Source: an uncultured Massilia sp. (lineage in GTDB: Bacteria > Pseudomonadota > Gammaproteobacteria > Burkholderiales > Burkholderiaceae). From it: a stretch of 20,436 nucleotides of DNA. Both the position numbers and the translations under genes were made by a program. The notes beneath the pieces were generated by a model. That model had not been told where the DNA came from, searched no databases, and saw nothing but the letters and a program-made list of their open reading frames with translations. Shown one piece after another: positions 7,500-14,000 of this stretch. Every line of letters starts with the position of its first letter. Position 1 is the first letter of the stretch. The stretch is taken from positions 1-20,436 of the forward strand of contig CAMPHU010000069.1 of NCBI GenBank assembly GCA_946886065.1. Reading direction: 5' to 3'.

Positions 7500-8256
7500 G
7501 GCAGGGCGCGAACGGTCGGGATCCAGTCAGTTGTTGAGCACCGCGGCAAGCCGGCGTATCGCCGCGGGCCTGGCCGCCTGCGCGCTGCTCATCTGGTGGC
7601 TCGGCGCCTTCACCGACCTCGACCTGCGCCTGGCCGACGCCATGTTCGACCGCCTGCACGGCGTCTTCCCCTGGCGCGACGCCTGGCTGGCCGACACTTT
7701 CAACCACCGGATCCTCAAGACCGTGCTGACGGTGGCGGCGGCATCGGTGATCGCCGCCGCGATCGCGGATGCGGTTTGGCCGCGCGAACGCCTCGGCCAG
7801 GCGCAGCGCCTGCGCATGCGCATCGTCGCGCTGTCGGCCGCGCTGGTGCCGCTTGCGATCAGCCTGCTCAAGTCGCACAGCATCGCCCACTGCCCCTGGG
7901 ACCTGGCCCGCTACGGCGGCGCCGAGCCCTATGTGCGCATCTTCGAGGCCCTGCCGCTGGGCGCGTCGGCCGGCCATTGCCTCCCTGCCGGCCACGCCTC
8001 CAGCGCCCTGTGGCTGGTGTCGGTCGCCGTGCTGTGGCTGCCGGATGCGCCGCGCAAGGCCATGCTGGCAGCCGTGCTCTCGCTCGCGGCGGGCTTCGCG
8101 GTCGGATGGATGCAGCAGCTGCGCGGCGCGCACTTCCTGACCCATACCCTGTGGTCGATGTGGATCGCCTGCACCATCGTGTTCGCGCTGGTGCTGCTGG
8201 CCCAGCGGGCGGGCAGGCGCGAGGAGGACGCTATACTGGACGGATTGCCAACATGA
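7477..8256 (+). CDS. PAP2-family membrane phosphatase, eptA partner
   Basis: A 259-residue integral membrane protein of the type 2 phosphatidic acid phosphatase family. After a polar N-terminus, hydrophobic segments lie at about 28-45, 82-100, 117-131, 174-188, 195-212 and 226-243. The PAP2 signature is in three parts: K132 (motif 1, LLKSHSIAHCPWDL), CLPAGH with H173 (motif 2, usually PSGH), and R216 with H219 and H223 (motif 3, here ending TLW rather than the common D). Relatives dephosphorylate or transfer phosphate on isoprenyl or lipid A phosphates. The reading frame starts inside eptA, so the two are translationally coupled. The eptA-pap2 pair recalls the mcr-1-pap2 cassette, where pap2's exact job is also unsettled. 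An alternative role is undecaprenyl-pyrophosphate phosphatase. Confidence 0.85.
   Translation: MPASVVPEAGRERSGSSQLLSTAASRRIAAGLAACALLIWWLGAFTDLDLRLADAMFDRLHGVFPWRDAWLADTFNHRILKTVLTVAAASVIAAAIADAVWPRERLGQAQRLRMRIVALSAALVPLAISLLKSHSIAHCPWDLARYGGAEPYVRIFEALPLGASAGHCLPAGHASSALWLVSVAVLWLPDAPRKAMLAAVLSLAAGFAVGWMQQLRGAHFLTHTLWSMWIACTIVFALVLLAQRAGRREEDAILDGLPT
8232..8237 (+). promoter_or_regulatory. Candidate -10 element for the NTF2-like gene
   Basis: TATACT sits inside the last codons of the PAP2 gene, 29 bases before the ATG at 8267. There is no recognisable -35. It would give this small gene its own transcript in addition to read-through from eptA-pap2. Confidence 0.35.
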
Positions 8257-8266
8257 GGAAGCATCC

Positions 8267-8770
8267 ATGCGCATCCTGCCGACGCTCGTTCTAGCTGCCG
8301 CCCCGGCCTTCGCCGCCGCCGCCGATTCGCCCACCGCCGTTGTCGCCGCGCTCTGGCAGGGCCTGAGCCACGCACCCGGCGTGGCGGCGGATGTGGCGCG
8401 CCTGGAGACCCTGTTCCGCAGCGATGCGATCGTCGCCGGCGGCAGCTACCGCCAGGACCGGCCCAGCTTCTCGAGCATGAAGGCGGCCGAGTTCATCGCG
8501 GCCCAGCGTACGCCGCGCCCGACGGGCTTCCACGAATGCGAAATCATGCGCGAGGTGCGCCGCTACGACCGCTTCGCCAGCGTCTACAGCGTGGTCGAAA
8601 GCCGGCGCGACCCCGCGGCGCCGAAGGCCGATTTCACCGGTGTGAACAGCATCCAGCTCTACCGCGGCGAGGATGGCTGGAAGATCGTGTCGCTCTACTA
8701 CCACGTGGAGAAGGCAGGGCTGCCGGTCCAGCTCGAAGGCGGCAAGCCCGGCGCCTGCCTGGGCGCCTGA
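8267..8770 (+). CDS. Exported NTF2/SnoaL-like small protein
   Basis: A 167-residue product with a signal peptide (MRILPTLVLAAAPAFAAAAD, cleavage near 18-20) and a single alpha+beta domain. Features typical of the NTF2-like fold are the leading helix ending LWQGLSH, a second helix starting at MKAAEFIAA, and paired C-terminal strands ending GEDGWKIVSLYYHVEK. Many such proteins bind small ligands or have lost any activity, and no catalytic residues can be assigned here. GAGGA lies seven bases before the ATG. It starts 10 bases after the PAP2 stop and may be the last gene of the eptA unit, hinting at an envelope role. Its stop lies only 10 bases from the convergent MFS gene. Confidence 0.75.
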   Translation: MRILPTLVLAAAPAFAAAADSPTAVVAALWQGLSHAPGVAADVARLETLFRSDAIVAGGSYRQDRPSFSSMKAAEFIAAQRTPRPTGFHECEIMREVRRYDRFASVYSVVESRRDPAAPKADFTGVNSIQLYRGEDGWKIVSLYYHVEKAGLPVQLEGGKPGACLGA

Positions 8771-8780
8771 GGGGCCGGCC

Positions 8781-10226
8781 TTATTCCGTCGTCGCCGTCA
8801 CCGGCGCCGCTTCCTTGGCCATCGCCTGGCCGCGGCTGATGCTGTCGCCGTCGTTGCGCCGCAGGCGCCAGAACACGAAGGCCGAGATCACCGTCAGCAG
8901 CGCCAGGGTCGCGAAGCCATGGTGCAGCGCGCGCGTCACCTGGACCTGGTCGGTCTGCGGCACGCCGCCCAGGAACCAGGCCGTCACGATCGAGCCGGCC
9001 GCCAGGCCGAAGCTCATCGACAGCTGCTGGAAGGAGCTCGTGATGGTGCTGGCCATGCTCGAATCCTGGGGCTCGATGTCGGCGTAGGCCAGGGTGTTCA
9101 TGCTGGAGAACTGCAGCGAATTGAAGAAGCCCTGCATCAGGCTGATGGCCACGATCGCAAGCAGCGGCGTGCCCGCTTCCACCAGGGTGAACAGGGTGAT
9201 GGTGATGCCGATGCAGACCGTGTTCACCACCAGCACCTGGCGGTAGCCGAAACGTCCCAGCAGCCGGGAAGCGAACAGCTTCATGCCCATGGCCGCGGCG
9301 GCGGCGGGCATCATGAGCAGGCCCGATTGCCAGGCCGGCAGGCCCAGGCCGAGCTGGTACAGCAGCGGCAGCAGGAAGGGCAGGCCGCCCACGCCCAGGC
9401 GCGTGACGAAGCCGCCCAGCACCGAGATGCGGAAGGTGCGCACCTTCAGCAAGGCCAGCCGCAGCAGCGGGTGCTTGCTGCGGCTGGCGTGCCAGGCATA
9501 GGCGGCCAGCAGGGCCACCGACAGCGCGAACAGCAGGGCGGCCGTGAGCGGCGCCAGGGTGTGCTCGCCGAACACTTCCAGCAGCCAGGACAGGATGGCG
9601 GTGCCGCTGCTGAACAGGATCAGCCCGGCGACGTCGAGCGGGCGCTTTTCCTCAGCTGAATAGTCCGGCATGTGGCGCCACACGAACCACAGCGCCAGCA
9701 GGCCGACCGGCACGTTGACGAAGAAGATCACGCGCCACGAGGTCCAGTGCACGATCAGGCCGCCCACCGTGGGCCCGAGCAGGGGGCCGATGAGCGCCGG
9801 GATGATCACGAAGTTCATCGCCCCCAGCAGCTCGTTCTTGGGGAAGGTGCGCACGATGGCCAGGCGCCCGACCGGCATCATCATCGCCCCGCCCAGGCCC
9901 TGCAGCAGGCGGGCGGCGGTCATCATGCCGGCGTCCAGGGACAGGCCGCACAGCACCGAGGCCAGCGTAAAGACCGCGATCGCTGTGAAGAACACGCGCC
10001 GCGTGCCGAAGCGGTCGGCCATCCAGCCGCTGACCGGGATGCCCACGGCCAGGCCGAGGATGTAGCTGGTGACGACCGACTTGAGGCTGAGCGGCGTGAC
10101 GCCGAGGCTGGCCGCGATGCTGGGGATCGCCGTATTGACGATGGTGGCGTCGAGCTGCTCCATGAACAGGGCAGTCGCGACGAGCCACGGCAGGTAACGC
10201 TTGAAGGTGTTGCTGGATGGGGTCAA
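8781..10226 (-). CDS. DHA2-family MFS drug/proton antiporter (14 TM, MdtD/EmrB-like)
   Basis: The 481-residue inner-membrane protein has the DHA2 signatures: LDATIVNTAIP with D26 in TM1 (motif D1), GWMADRFGTRR at 67-77 (motif A), RLLQGLGGAMMMP with R106 (motif B) and GPLLGPTVGG at 147-156 (motif C). The hydrophobicity pattern suggests 14 helices. Such transporters export hydrophobic drugs, bile salts or metabolites; the closest types I recall are MdtD/HsrA and EmrB. No membrane-fusion or outer-membrane partner is adjacent, so it probably acts alone. The start at TTG 10226 is supported by GAGG five bases upstream and leaves a normal cytoplasmic N-terminus; the next Met (22) would remove half of TM1. 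No local TetR, MarR or LysR regulator is seen. Confidence 0.9.
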   Translation of the reverse strand: MTPSSNTFKRYLPWLVATALFMEQLDATIVNTAIPSIAASLGVTPLSLKSVVTSYILGLAVGIPVSGWMADRFGTRRVFFTAIAVFTLASVLCGLSLDAGMMTAARLLQGLGGAMMMPVGRLAIVRTFPKNELLGAMNFVIIPALIGPLLGPTVGGLIVHWTSWRVIFFVNVPVGLLALWFVWRHMPDYSAEEKRPLDVAGLILFSSGTAILSWLLEVFGEHTLAPLTAALLFALSVALLAAYAWHASRSKHPLLRLALLKVRTFRISVLGGFVTRLGVGGLPFLLPLLYQLGLGLPAWQSGLLMMPAAAAAMGMKLFASRLLGRFGYRQVLVVNTVCIGITITLFTLVEAGTPLLAIVAISLMQGFFNSLQFSSMNTLAYADIEPQDSSMASTITSSFQQLSMSFGLAAGSIVTAWFLGGVPQTDQVQVTRALHHGFATLALLTVISAFVFWRLRRNDGDSISRGQAMAKEAAPVTATTE

Positions 10227-10298
10227 TCGGGCCTCGGGCAGGGATGCACGCCGCGGCGGGCGCTCAGGCCGATTGTGTCATAAATCGCAGCAAGGCCG

Positions 10299-10332
10299 CG
10301 CACCGGCCCGCGCCACGCACGGACCCGGTGCG
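10299..10332 (-). terminator. Inverted repeat after pagL, weak terminator candidate
   Basis: CGCACCGG (10299-10306) and CCGGTGCG (10325-10332) form an 8-bp stem with an 18-nt loop, seven bases past the pagL stop. No U-tract follows on the minus strand, so this may only protect the 3' end. The rest of the 112-bp gap before the MFS gene shows nothing further that I can name. Confidence 0.3.
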
Positions 10333-10338
10333 GCGGGC

Positions 10339-10884
10339 TTAGAAGCGCCAGGCCGCGCGCGCGACGAGCCAGTTGGCGCCCGCGTTCGGGCTCTTGATGC
10401 TGCCGTTCGAGTAGTGCTGGAAGCGCAGGCCCAGGTCCCACTTGGCGGTGGTGTAGCCCACGCCCACGTGGTCGGCGAACTGGAAGGCGGTCGAGAGTTC
10501 CTTGTCCTCGTTCTTGTACAGGTCGGACAGCAGGCTCACGCCGATGCCGGCTTCGGCGTACCAGCCCAGCTTGTCGTCGGCCTGGTAGCGGAACACGGGA
10601 GTGAGGCCGGCGACGGCGATGTTCTTCTTCTGGCCCGGCACGTTGCGGTAGGCTTCGAGGCGCCAGACCGCCAGGTTGGCGTCCCAGTAGCCCGACAGGT
10701 GGCGGCCGTTGGAGGCGAACCAGCGCTGGCTCCAGTCCGACTGCAGGGCGAAGCGCGCCATTTTCTGCTGCGGATTGGTGCCGTATTCGAAGGAGGCGGA
10801 ATCGATCCAGCCGTCGGCGGCCTGGGCGGACAGGGCGGCGCCGAAGAATGCCAGCGCTGCGCCGATGTTTTTCATCATCTTCAT
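10339..10884 (-). CDS. pagL: Lipid A 3-O-deacylase, PagL family outer-membrane beta-barrel
   Basis: PagL removes the 3-position hydroxyacyl chain from lipid A at the outer leaflet of the outer membrane, lowering endotoxicity. The 181-residue product has a signal peptide (1-22, AQA-AD) and alternating hydrophobic strands typical of an eight-stranded barrel, ending in W179-R-F181, the C-terminal aromatic signal. The family motif HYSN (H157, S159, N160) supplies the catalytic His and Ser and is followed by GSIKSPNAGANW. The position I align with P. aeruginosa Glu140 is N171 here, which needs checking. The ATG at 10884 has AAGG eight bases upstream. A TACAAT -10 lies 54-59 bases upstream. With eptA and pap2 close by, it suggests a lipid A remodelling neighbourhood. 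Confidence 0.88.
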   Translation of the reverse strand: MKMMKNIGAALAFFGAALSAQAADGWIDSASFEYGTNPQQKMARFALQSDWSQRWFASNGRHLSGYWDANLAVWRLEAYRNVPGQKKNIAVAGLTPVFRYQADDKLGWYAEAGIGVSLLSDLYKNEDKELSTAFQFADHVGVGYTTAKWDLGLRFQHYSNGSIKSPNAGANWLVARAAWRF

Positions 10885-10937
10885 GTTTTTGCCTTGGAAA
10901 TGTACGCGTCAACTGTCAAATGTGACGAATGCGCGCT

Positions 10938-10943
10938 ATTGTA
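10938..10943 (-). promoter_or_regulatory. Candidate -10 element of pagL
   Basis: TACAAT on the minus strand would give a leader of about 46 nt. No consensus -35 is seen at 16-18 bp. Between it and the gene lie two TTGAC words 7 bp apart (minus 10919 and 10912); the second is part of GTTGACGCG, a 9-mer also present in the repeat array upstream of eptA. Confidence 0.4.
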
Positions 10944-10993
10944 CTAGTGTGAACAAAGTCGCGCTGACAGCCCTCAAAGGCGGGCGGCGCAGG

Positions 10994-10999
10994 TATCAT
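10994..10999 (+). promoter_or_regulatory. Candidate -10 element of the SUFU-reductase pair
   Basis: TATCAT lies 32 bases before the ATG at 11032, which would give a leader of about 26 nt. The nearest -35-like word (CTGACA, 10964) is too far away at 24 bp. Confidence 0.25.
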
Positions 11000-11031
11000 A
11001 GGCGCCCGCCGCATATTGAACCGAGTCCGAC

Positions 11032-11733
11032 ATGGCCGAACCCAGCATCACTCCCCTGTACCCGCTTGCCGCGCCCATGGAGCGCCAGACGGAAGCCGCC
11101 GTGCTGCCGCACGACCCCATTGCCGAGCATATCGCCGCCCACCTGGGCGCGCCCTCCATGGTCTTCCACGACAGCGTGGCCGACCCGGTGCAGGTCGACA
11201 TCCACGTGATTCCCGCCGGTCCGCGCTATCCCTTCCTGCGCCTGGTGACCTCCGGCATGAGCCAGCGCCAGATGGCGGTGCCGGAAGGCGCGCCGCCCTA
11301 TGGCGAGCTGATGATGTCGCTGCCGCCCGACTGGAAGCTGGACGAGGAATCGGTCAAGGATGAGCGCTGGTACTGGCCGGTGGCCCTGCTGCGCCACCTG
11401 GCCCATTATCCGCACCAGCACGCGACCTGGATCGGCCTCGGCCACACGGTGCCGAACGGCAGCCCGGCCAAGCCCTACACGGCCGGCGTCAAGTTCGAAG
11501 GCGCGATCCTGCTGCCGCCGGTGTCGGCGCCCGAGCCCTTCCATTTCGTGGACGTGGACGGCAAGGACGTCTACTTCCACTGCGTGGTGCCGCTGTACCG
11601 CGAAGAGCTGGACCTGGTGCGCCGCCGCGGCTTCGCCGAGCTGCTCGACAGGTTCAACGACAAGGGCGTCACCGACGTGGTCGTGCCGGAGCGCCCGAAC
11701 ACGGTCAAGAAGAAGTTCCTGGGACTGTTCTGA
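11032..11733 (+). CDS. Suppressor-of-fused (SUFU) domain protein
   Basis: The 233-residue soluble product has the SUFU-domain pattern: an N-terminal helix HDPIAEHIAAHLG, strands with VDIHVIPAG and FLRLVTSGMS (about 55-76), the YGELMMSLPPDW block (90-101), WPVALLRHLAHYPHQH (115-130) and GAILLPPVS (157-165). It ends KKKFLGLF. In animals the domain tethers Gli factors. Bacterial copies occur singly or as immunity proteins of polymorphic toxins, and their usual function is unknown. No toxin gene is seen here. No signal peptide, so cytoplasmic. The stop TGA shares one base with the ATG of the reductase, implying coupled translation. The start at ATG 11032 has only a weak purine-rich site (GAG) upstream. 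Confidence 0.85.
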   Translation: MAEPSITPLYPLAAPMERQTEAAVLPHDPIAEHIAAHLGAPSMVFHDSVADPVQVDIHVIPAGPRYPFLRLVTSGMSQRQMAVPEGAPPYGELMMSLPPDWKLDEESVKDERWYWPVALLRHLAHYPHQHATWIGLGHTVPNGSPAKPYTAGVKFEGAILLPPVSAPEPFHFVDVDGKDVYFHCVVPLYREELDLVRRRGFAELLDRFNDKGVTDVVVPERPNTVKKKFLGLF

Positions 11734-12632
11734 TGGACCGCCCCGTCATCGCTTTCCTGGGCACCGGCCTGATGGGCGGGCCGATGGCGGCGCGGCTGGC
11801 GCAGGCCGGCTTCCCGGTGCGCGCCTGGAACCGCAGCTTCGCCAAGGCCGAGGCCTTGCGCGCGCAGGGCGCCGAGCCGAGGGAGCAACTGGCGGACGCG
11901 GTCGCGGGTGCGCGGCTCGTGATCTCGATGCTGGAGGCGGGGCCCATCGTCAGGGCAGTGATGGAGGCGGCGCTGCCGGCGCTGGCGCCGGGCTGCCTGT
12001 GGATCGACATGAGCTCGACCCGCCAGGACGAAGCGCTGGCCTGCCACGCGGCCCTGGCGGCGCGGGGCCGCCGCTTCCTCGACGCACCGGTCTCGGGCGG
12101 CGTGGGCGGTGCGCAAGGCGGCCAGCTGGCCATCATGGCCGGCGGCGCCCAGTCCGATTTCGACGAAGCCGCGCCGGTGCTGCGCGCCATGGGCACGCCG
12201 CGCCTGGTCGGCCCGGCCGGCAGCGGGCAGGTGGCCAAGCTGTGCAATCAATTGATCGTGGGCGCGACCCTCAACGTGGTGGCCGAAGCGCTGCTGCTGG
12301 CCCAGGCCGCCGGCGCCGATCCGGTCCAGGTGCGCGAAGCGATCCGCGGCGGCTTCGCGGGCAGCCGCATCCTCGAGGTGCATGGCCAGCGCATGCTGGA
12401 ACGCAATTTCGTCGCGGGCGGGCAGGTGAAGAGCCAGCTGAAGGATTTGCACAATGTCCTGGCCGCAGCGGGCGCAGCGGGGCTGGCGCTGCCGGTCACC
12501 GAGCTGGTGACGCGGCAATTCGAGGCGATCGCGGGCGAGTTGGCCCAGGCCGATCACGCGGCCGCGCTGATCGCGCTGGAACGCATGAACCCGGGGCAGC
12601 GCCTGGGCGATGCGCCCGACCGTTTAGGCTGA
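11733..12632 (+). CDS. NAD(P)-dependent beta-hydroxyacid dehydrogenase (3-hydroxyisobutyrate/tartronate semialdehyde type)
   Basis: The 299-residue product belongs to the HIBADH/GarR family, which interconverts beta-hydroxyacids and their semialdehydes. The Rossmann dinucleotide loop is GTGLMGGP (10-17) with G10, G12 and G15. The AWNRS end of the second strand (N33, R34) is the form usually associated with NADP(H). The substrate motif DAPVSGGVGGAQGG lies at 117-130 and the catalytic lysine is K169 in GQVAKLCNQ, with N172. The C-terminal helical domain completes the dimerisation region. It starts on the last base of the SUFU gene. Its 3' end overlaps the convergent M20 gene by nine bases. The physiological substrate (3-hydroxyisobutyrate, tartronate semialdehyde, succinic semialdehyde or an imine) cannot be read from sequence. 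Confidence 0.88.
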   Translation: MDRPVIAFLGTGLMGGPMAARLAQAGFPVRAWNRSFAKAEALRAQGAEPREQLADAVAGARLVISMLEAGPIVRAVMEAALPALAPGCLWIDMSSTRQDEALACHAALAARGRRFLDAPVSGGVGGAQGGQLAIMAGGAQSDFDEAAPVLRAMGTPRLVGPAGSGQVAKLCNQLIVGATLNVVAEALLLAQAAGADPVQVREAIRGGFAGSRILEVHGQRMLERNFVAGGQVKSQLKDLHNVLAAAGAAGLALPVTELVTRQFEAIAGELAQADHAAALIALERMNPGQRLGDAPDRLG

Positions 12633-13820
12633 GGCCGGCAAGCTCATCTCCACCAGGCGCACCCAGAAGCTGGCGCCGATCGGCAGCAGGTTGTCGTTGA
12701 AGTCGTAGCTGCCGTTGTGCAGCTGGCAGGGCCCCAGCCCGTGCCCGCCCGTGCGGTGCTCGCCTTCGCCGTTGCCGATGAAGACATAGCAGCCCGGCTT
12801 TTCCTGCAGCATGAAGGCGAAGTCCTCCGCCCCCATGGTCGGCTCGACATTGGTGTCGACGCGCTCCTGGCCCACCACCGCGCGCATGGCCTCGATCGCG
12901 AACGCGGTCTGCGCGGCATGGTTCACCAGCGGCGGGTAGTTGCGCTTGAAGCTGAAATCGACGCTGGCGTTGAAGCCGGCTGCCACGCCGCTCGCGATCT
13001 CGTTCATGCGCCGCTCGATCAGGTCGAGCACGCCGGTCGAGAAGGTGCGCACGGTGCCGACCAGTTCGGCTTCATCCGGGATGACATTGGTGGCGCTGCC
13101 CGCATGGATTTGCGTGATCGACAGCACCGCTGTTTCCAGCGGATTCTTTTCGCGCGAGATGATCGTCTGCCAGCCCTGGGCGATCTGCACCGCCACCATC
13201 ACCGGATCGACGCCGCGGTGCGGCTGGGCCGCGTGCGCGCCCTTGCCGCGCACCACCACGCGGAATTCGTTACTGGACGCCATCATCGGACCGGCCACCA
13301 CGCCGAAGCTGCCTTCGGCCAGGCCAGGCCAGTTGTGCATGCCGTACACGGCGTCCATCGGGAACTGGTCGAACAGGCCGTCGTCCATCATGCGCTTGGC
13401 GCCGCCGCCGCCTTCCTCGGCCGGCTGGAAGATCACGTACACGGTGCCGTCGAAGTTGCGGTGGGTCGCCAGGTAGTGGGCCGCGCCCAGCAGCATGGCG
13501 GTATGGCCGTCGTGGCCGCAGGCGTGCATCTTGCCCGGATGGGTCGAGGCGTGCGCGAAGCCGTTCAGCTCCTGCATCGGCAGCGCATCCATGTCGGCGC
13601 GCAGGCCGATGGCGCGCTTGGACGTGCCGTTCCTGATGATGCCGACCACGCCGGTCAGCCCCAGGCCGCGCACGATGGGAATGCCCCAGGCCGTCAGGCG
13701 CTCGGCCACCATGTCGGCGGTGCGCACCTCTTCGTAGCACAGCTCCGGATGGGCGTGCAGGTCGCGGCGGATAGCCTGCAACTCGGTCTGGAAGGCGAGG
13801 ATGGGTTCCACAAGTTTCAT
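12624..13820 (-). CDS. M20-family metal-dependent amidohydrolase (hippurate hydrolase/IAA-amino acid hydrolase type)
   Basis: The 398-residue cytoplasmic enzyme cleaves N-acyl amino acids. Metal-ligand and catalytic motifs of the M20D group are clear: C101 and H103 in HACGHDGHTAML, E135/E136 in QPAEEGG, H162 in GMHNWPG, E332 in TMGAEDFAFML and H368 in LHNGSYDFND. The dimerisation domain lies at about 183-295 with GKGAHAAQPHRGVDP. A longer frame beginning at 13895 is rejected: ATG 13818-13820 has AGGAGA with good spacing and gives the family-typical N-terminus. Members include hippuricase HipO, IAA-amino acid hydrolase and N-acetyl-diaminopimelate deacetylase; hippurate type is the best fit by length and motifs. 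It is divergent from the molybdopterin oxidoreductase across a 180-bp gap. Confidence 0.9.
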   Translation of the reverse strand: MKLVEPILAFQTELQAIRRDLHAHPELCYEEVRTADMVAERLTAWGIPIVRGLGLTGVVGIIRNGTSKRAIGLRADMDALPMQELNGFAHASTHPGKMHACGHDGHTAMLLGAAHYLATHRNFDGTVYVIFQPAEEGGGGAKRMMDDGLFDQFPMDAVYGMHNWPGLAEGSFGVVAGPMMASSNEFRVVVRGKGAHAAQPHRGVDPVMVAVQIAQGWQTIISREKNPLETAVLSITQIHAGSATNVIPDEAELVGTVRTFSTGVLDLIERRMNEIASGVAAGFNASVDFSFKRNYPPLVNHAAQTAFAIEAMRAVVGQERVDTNVEPTMGAEDFAFMLQEKPGCYVFIGNGEGEHRTGGHGLGPCQLHNGSYDFNDNLLPIGASFWVRLVEMSLPASA

Positions 13821-13878
13821 TCGGGATCTCCTGGTCTTGTCATGCTGCTTGTCTTGTTTGCATTGCATGATTTGAACT

Positions 13879-13884
13879 ATTGTA
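13879..13884 (-). promoter_or_regulatory. Candidate -10 element of the M20 hydrolase gene
   Basis: TACAAT on the minus strand, with TATCAA (13907-13902) 17 bases upstream as a poor -35. The predicted leader is about 52 nt and carries the AGGAGA ribosome-binding site. Confidence 0.4.
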
Positions 13885-13953
13885 GCCTGCCTCAAACAGT
13901 CTTGATAGAGGAGGGTACGGAGGCCTCCGGAATCGTTTAAAGTATTGGTCTCA

Positions 13954-13986
13954 CGCAGTTTTCCCCGCTGTTTTTACGCAGTTTTT
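13954..13986 (+). repeat. Three CGC(A/T)GTTTT repeats before the molybdopterin oxidoreductase start
   Basis: CGCAGTTTTC (13954), CGCTGTTTTT (13966) and CGCAGTTTTT (13977) recur every 11-12 bp and end 14 bases before the ATG at 14001. They occupy the expected leader and may be a regulator site or an unstructured T-rich ribosome-landing region. The stretch upstream, around TTTAAAGTATTGG (13937), could hold the promoter, but no clean hexamer pair is visible. Confidence 0.4.
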
Positions 13987-14000
13987 CAAACGACAAGAAC

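Noticed and set aside
7477..8770. Whether eptA-pap2 is a mobile mcr-like cassette
   Set aside because: No IS ends, inverted repeats or target-site duplications flank the pair, and codon use matches the neighbours.
10907..10927. CGTCA/TGACG inverted repeat between pagL and the SUFU gene as a repressor operator
   Set aside because: The arms are only 5 bp with a non-symmetric 11-bp centre, expected by chance.
11032..11733. SUFU protein as immunity protein of a contact-dependent or polymorphic toxin
   Set aside because: No toxin, Rhs/VgrG, secretion or adaptor gene is present on either side; the neighbours are metabolic.
12717..13940. 407-codon + strand frame opposite the M20 hydrolase
   Set aside because: His/Ala/Arg-rich shadow; the M20 metal-binding motifs are on the minus strand.
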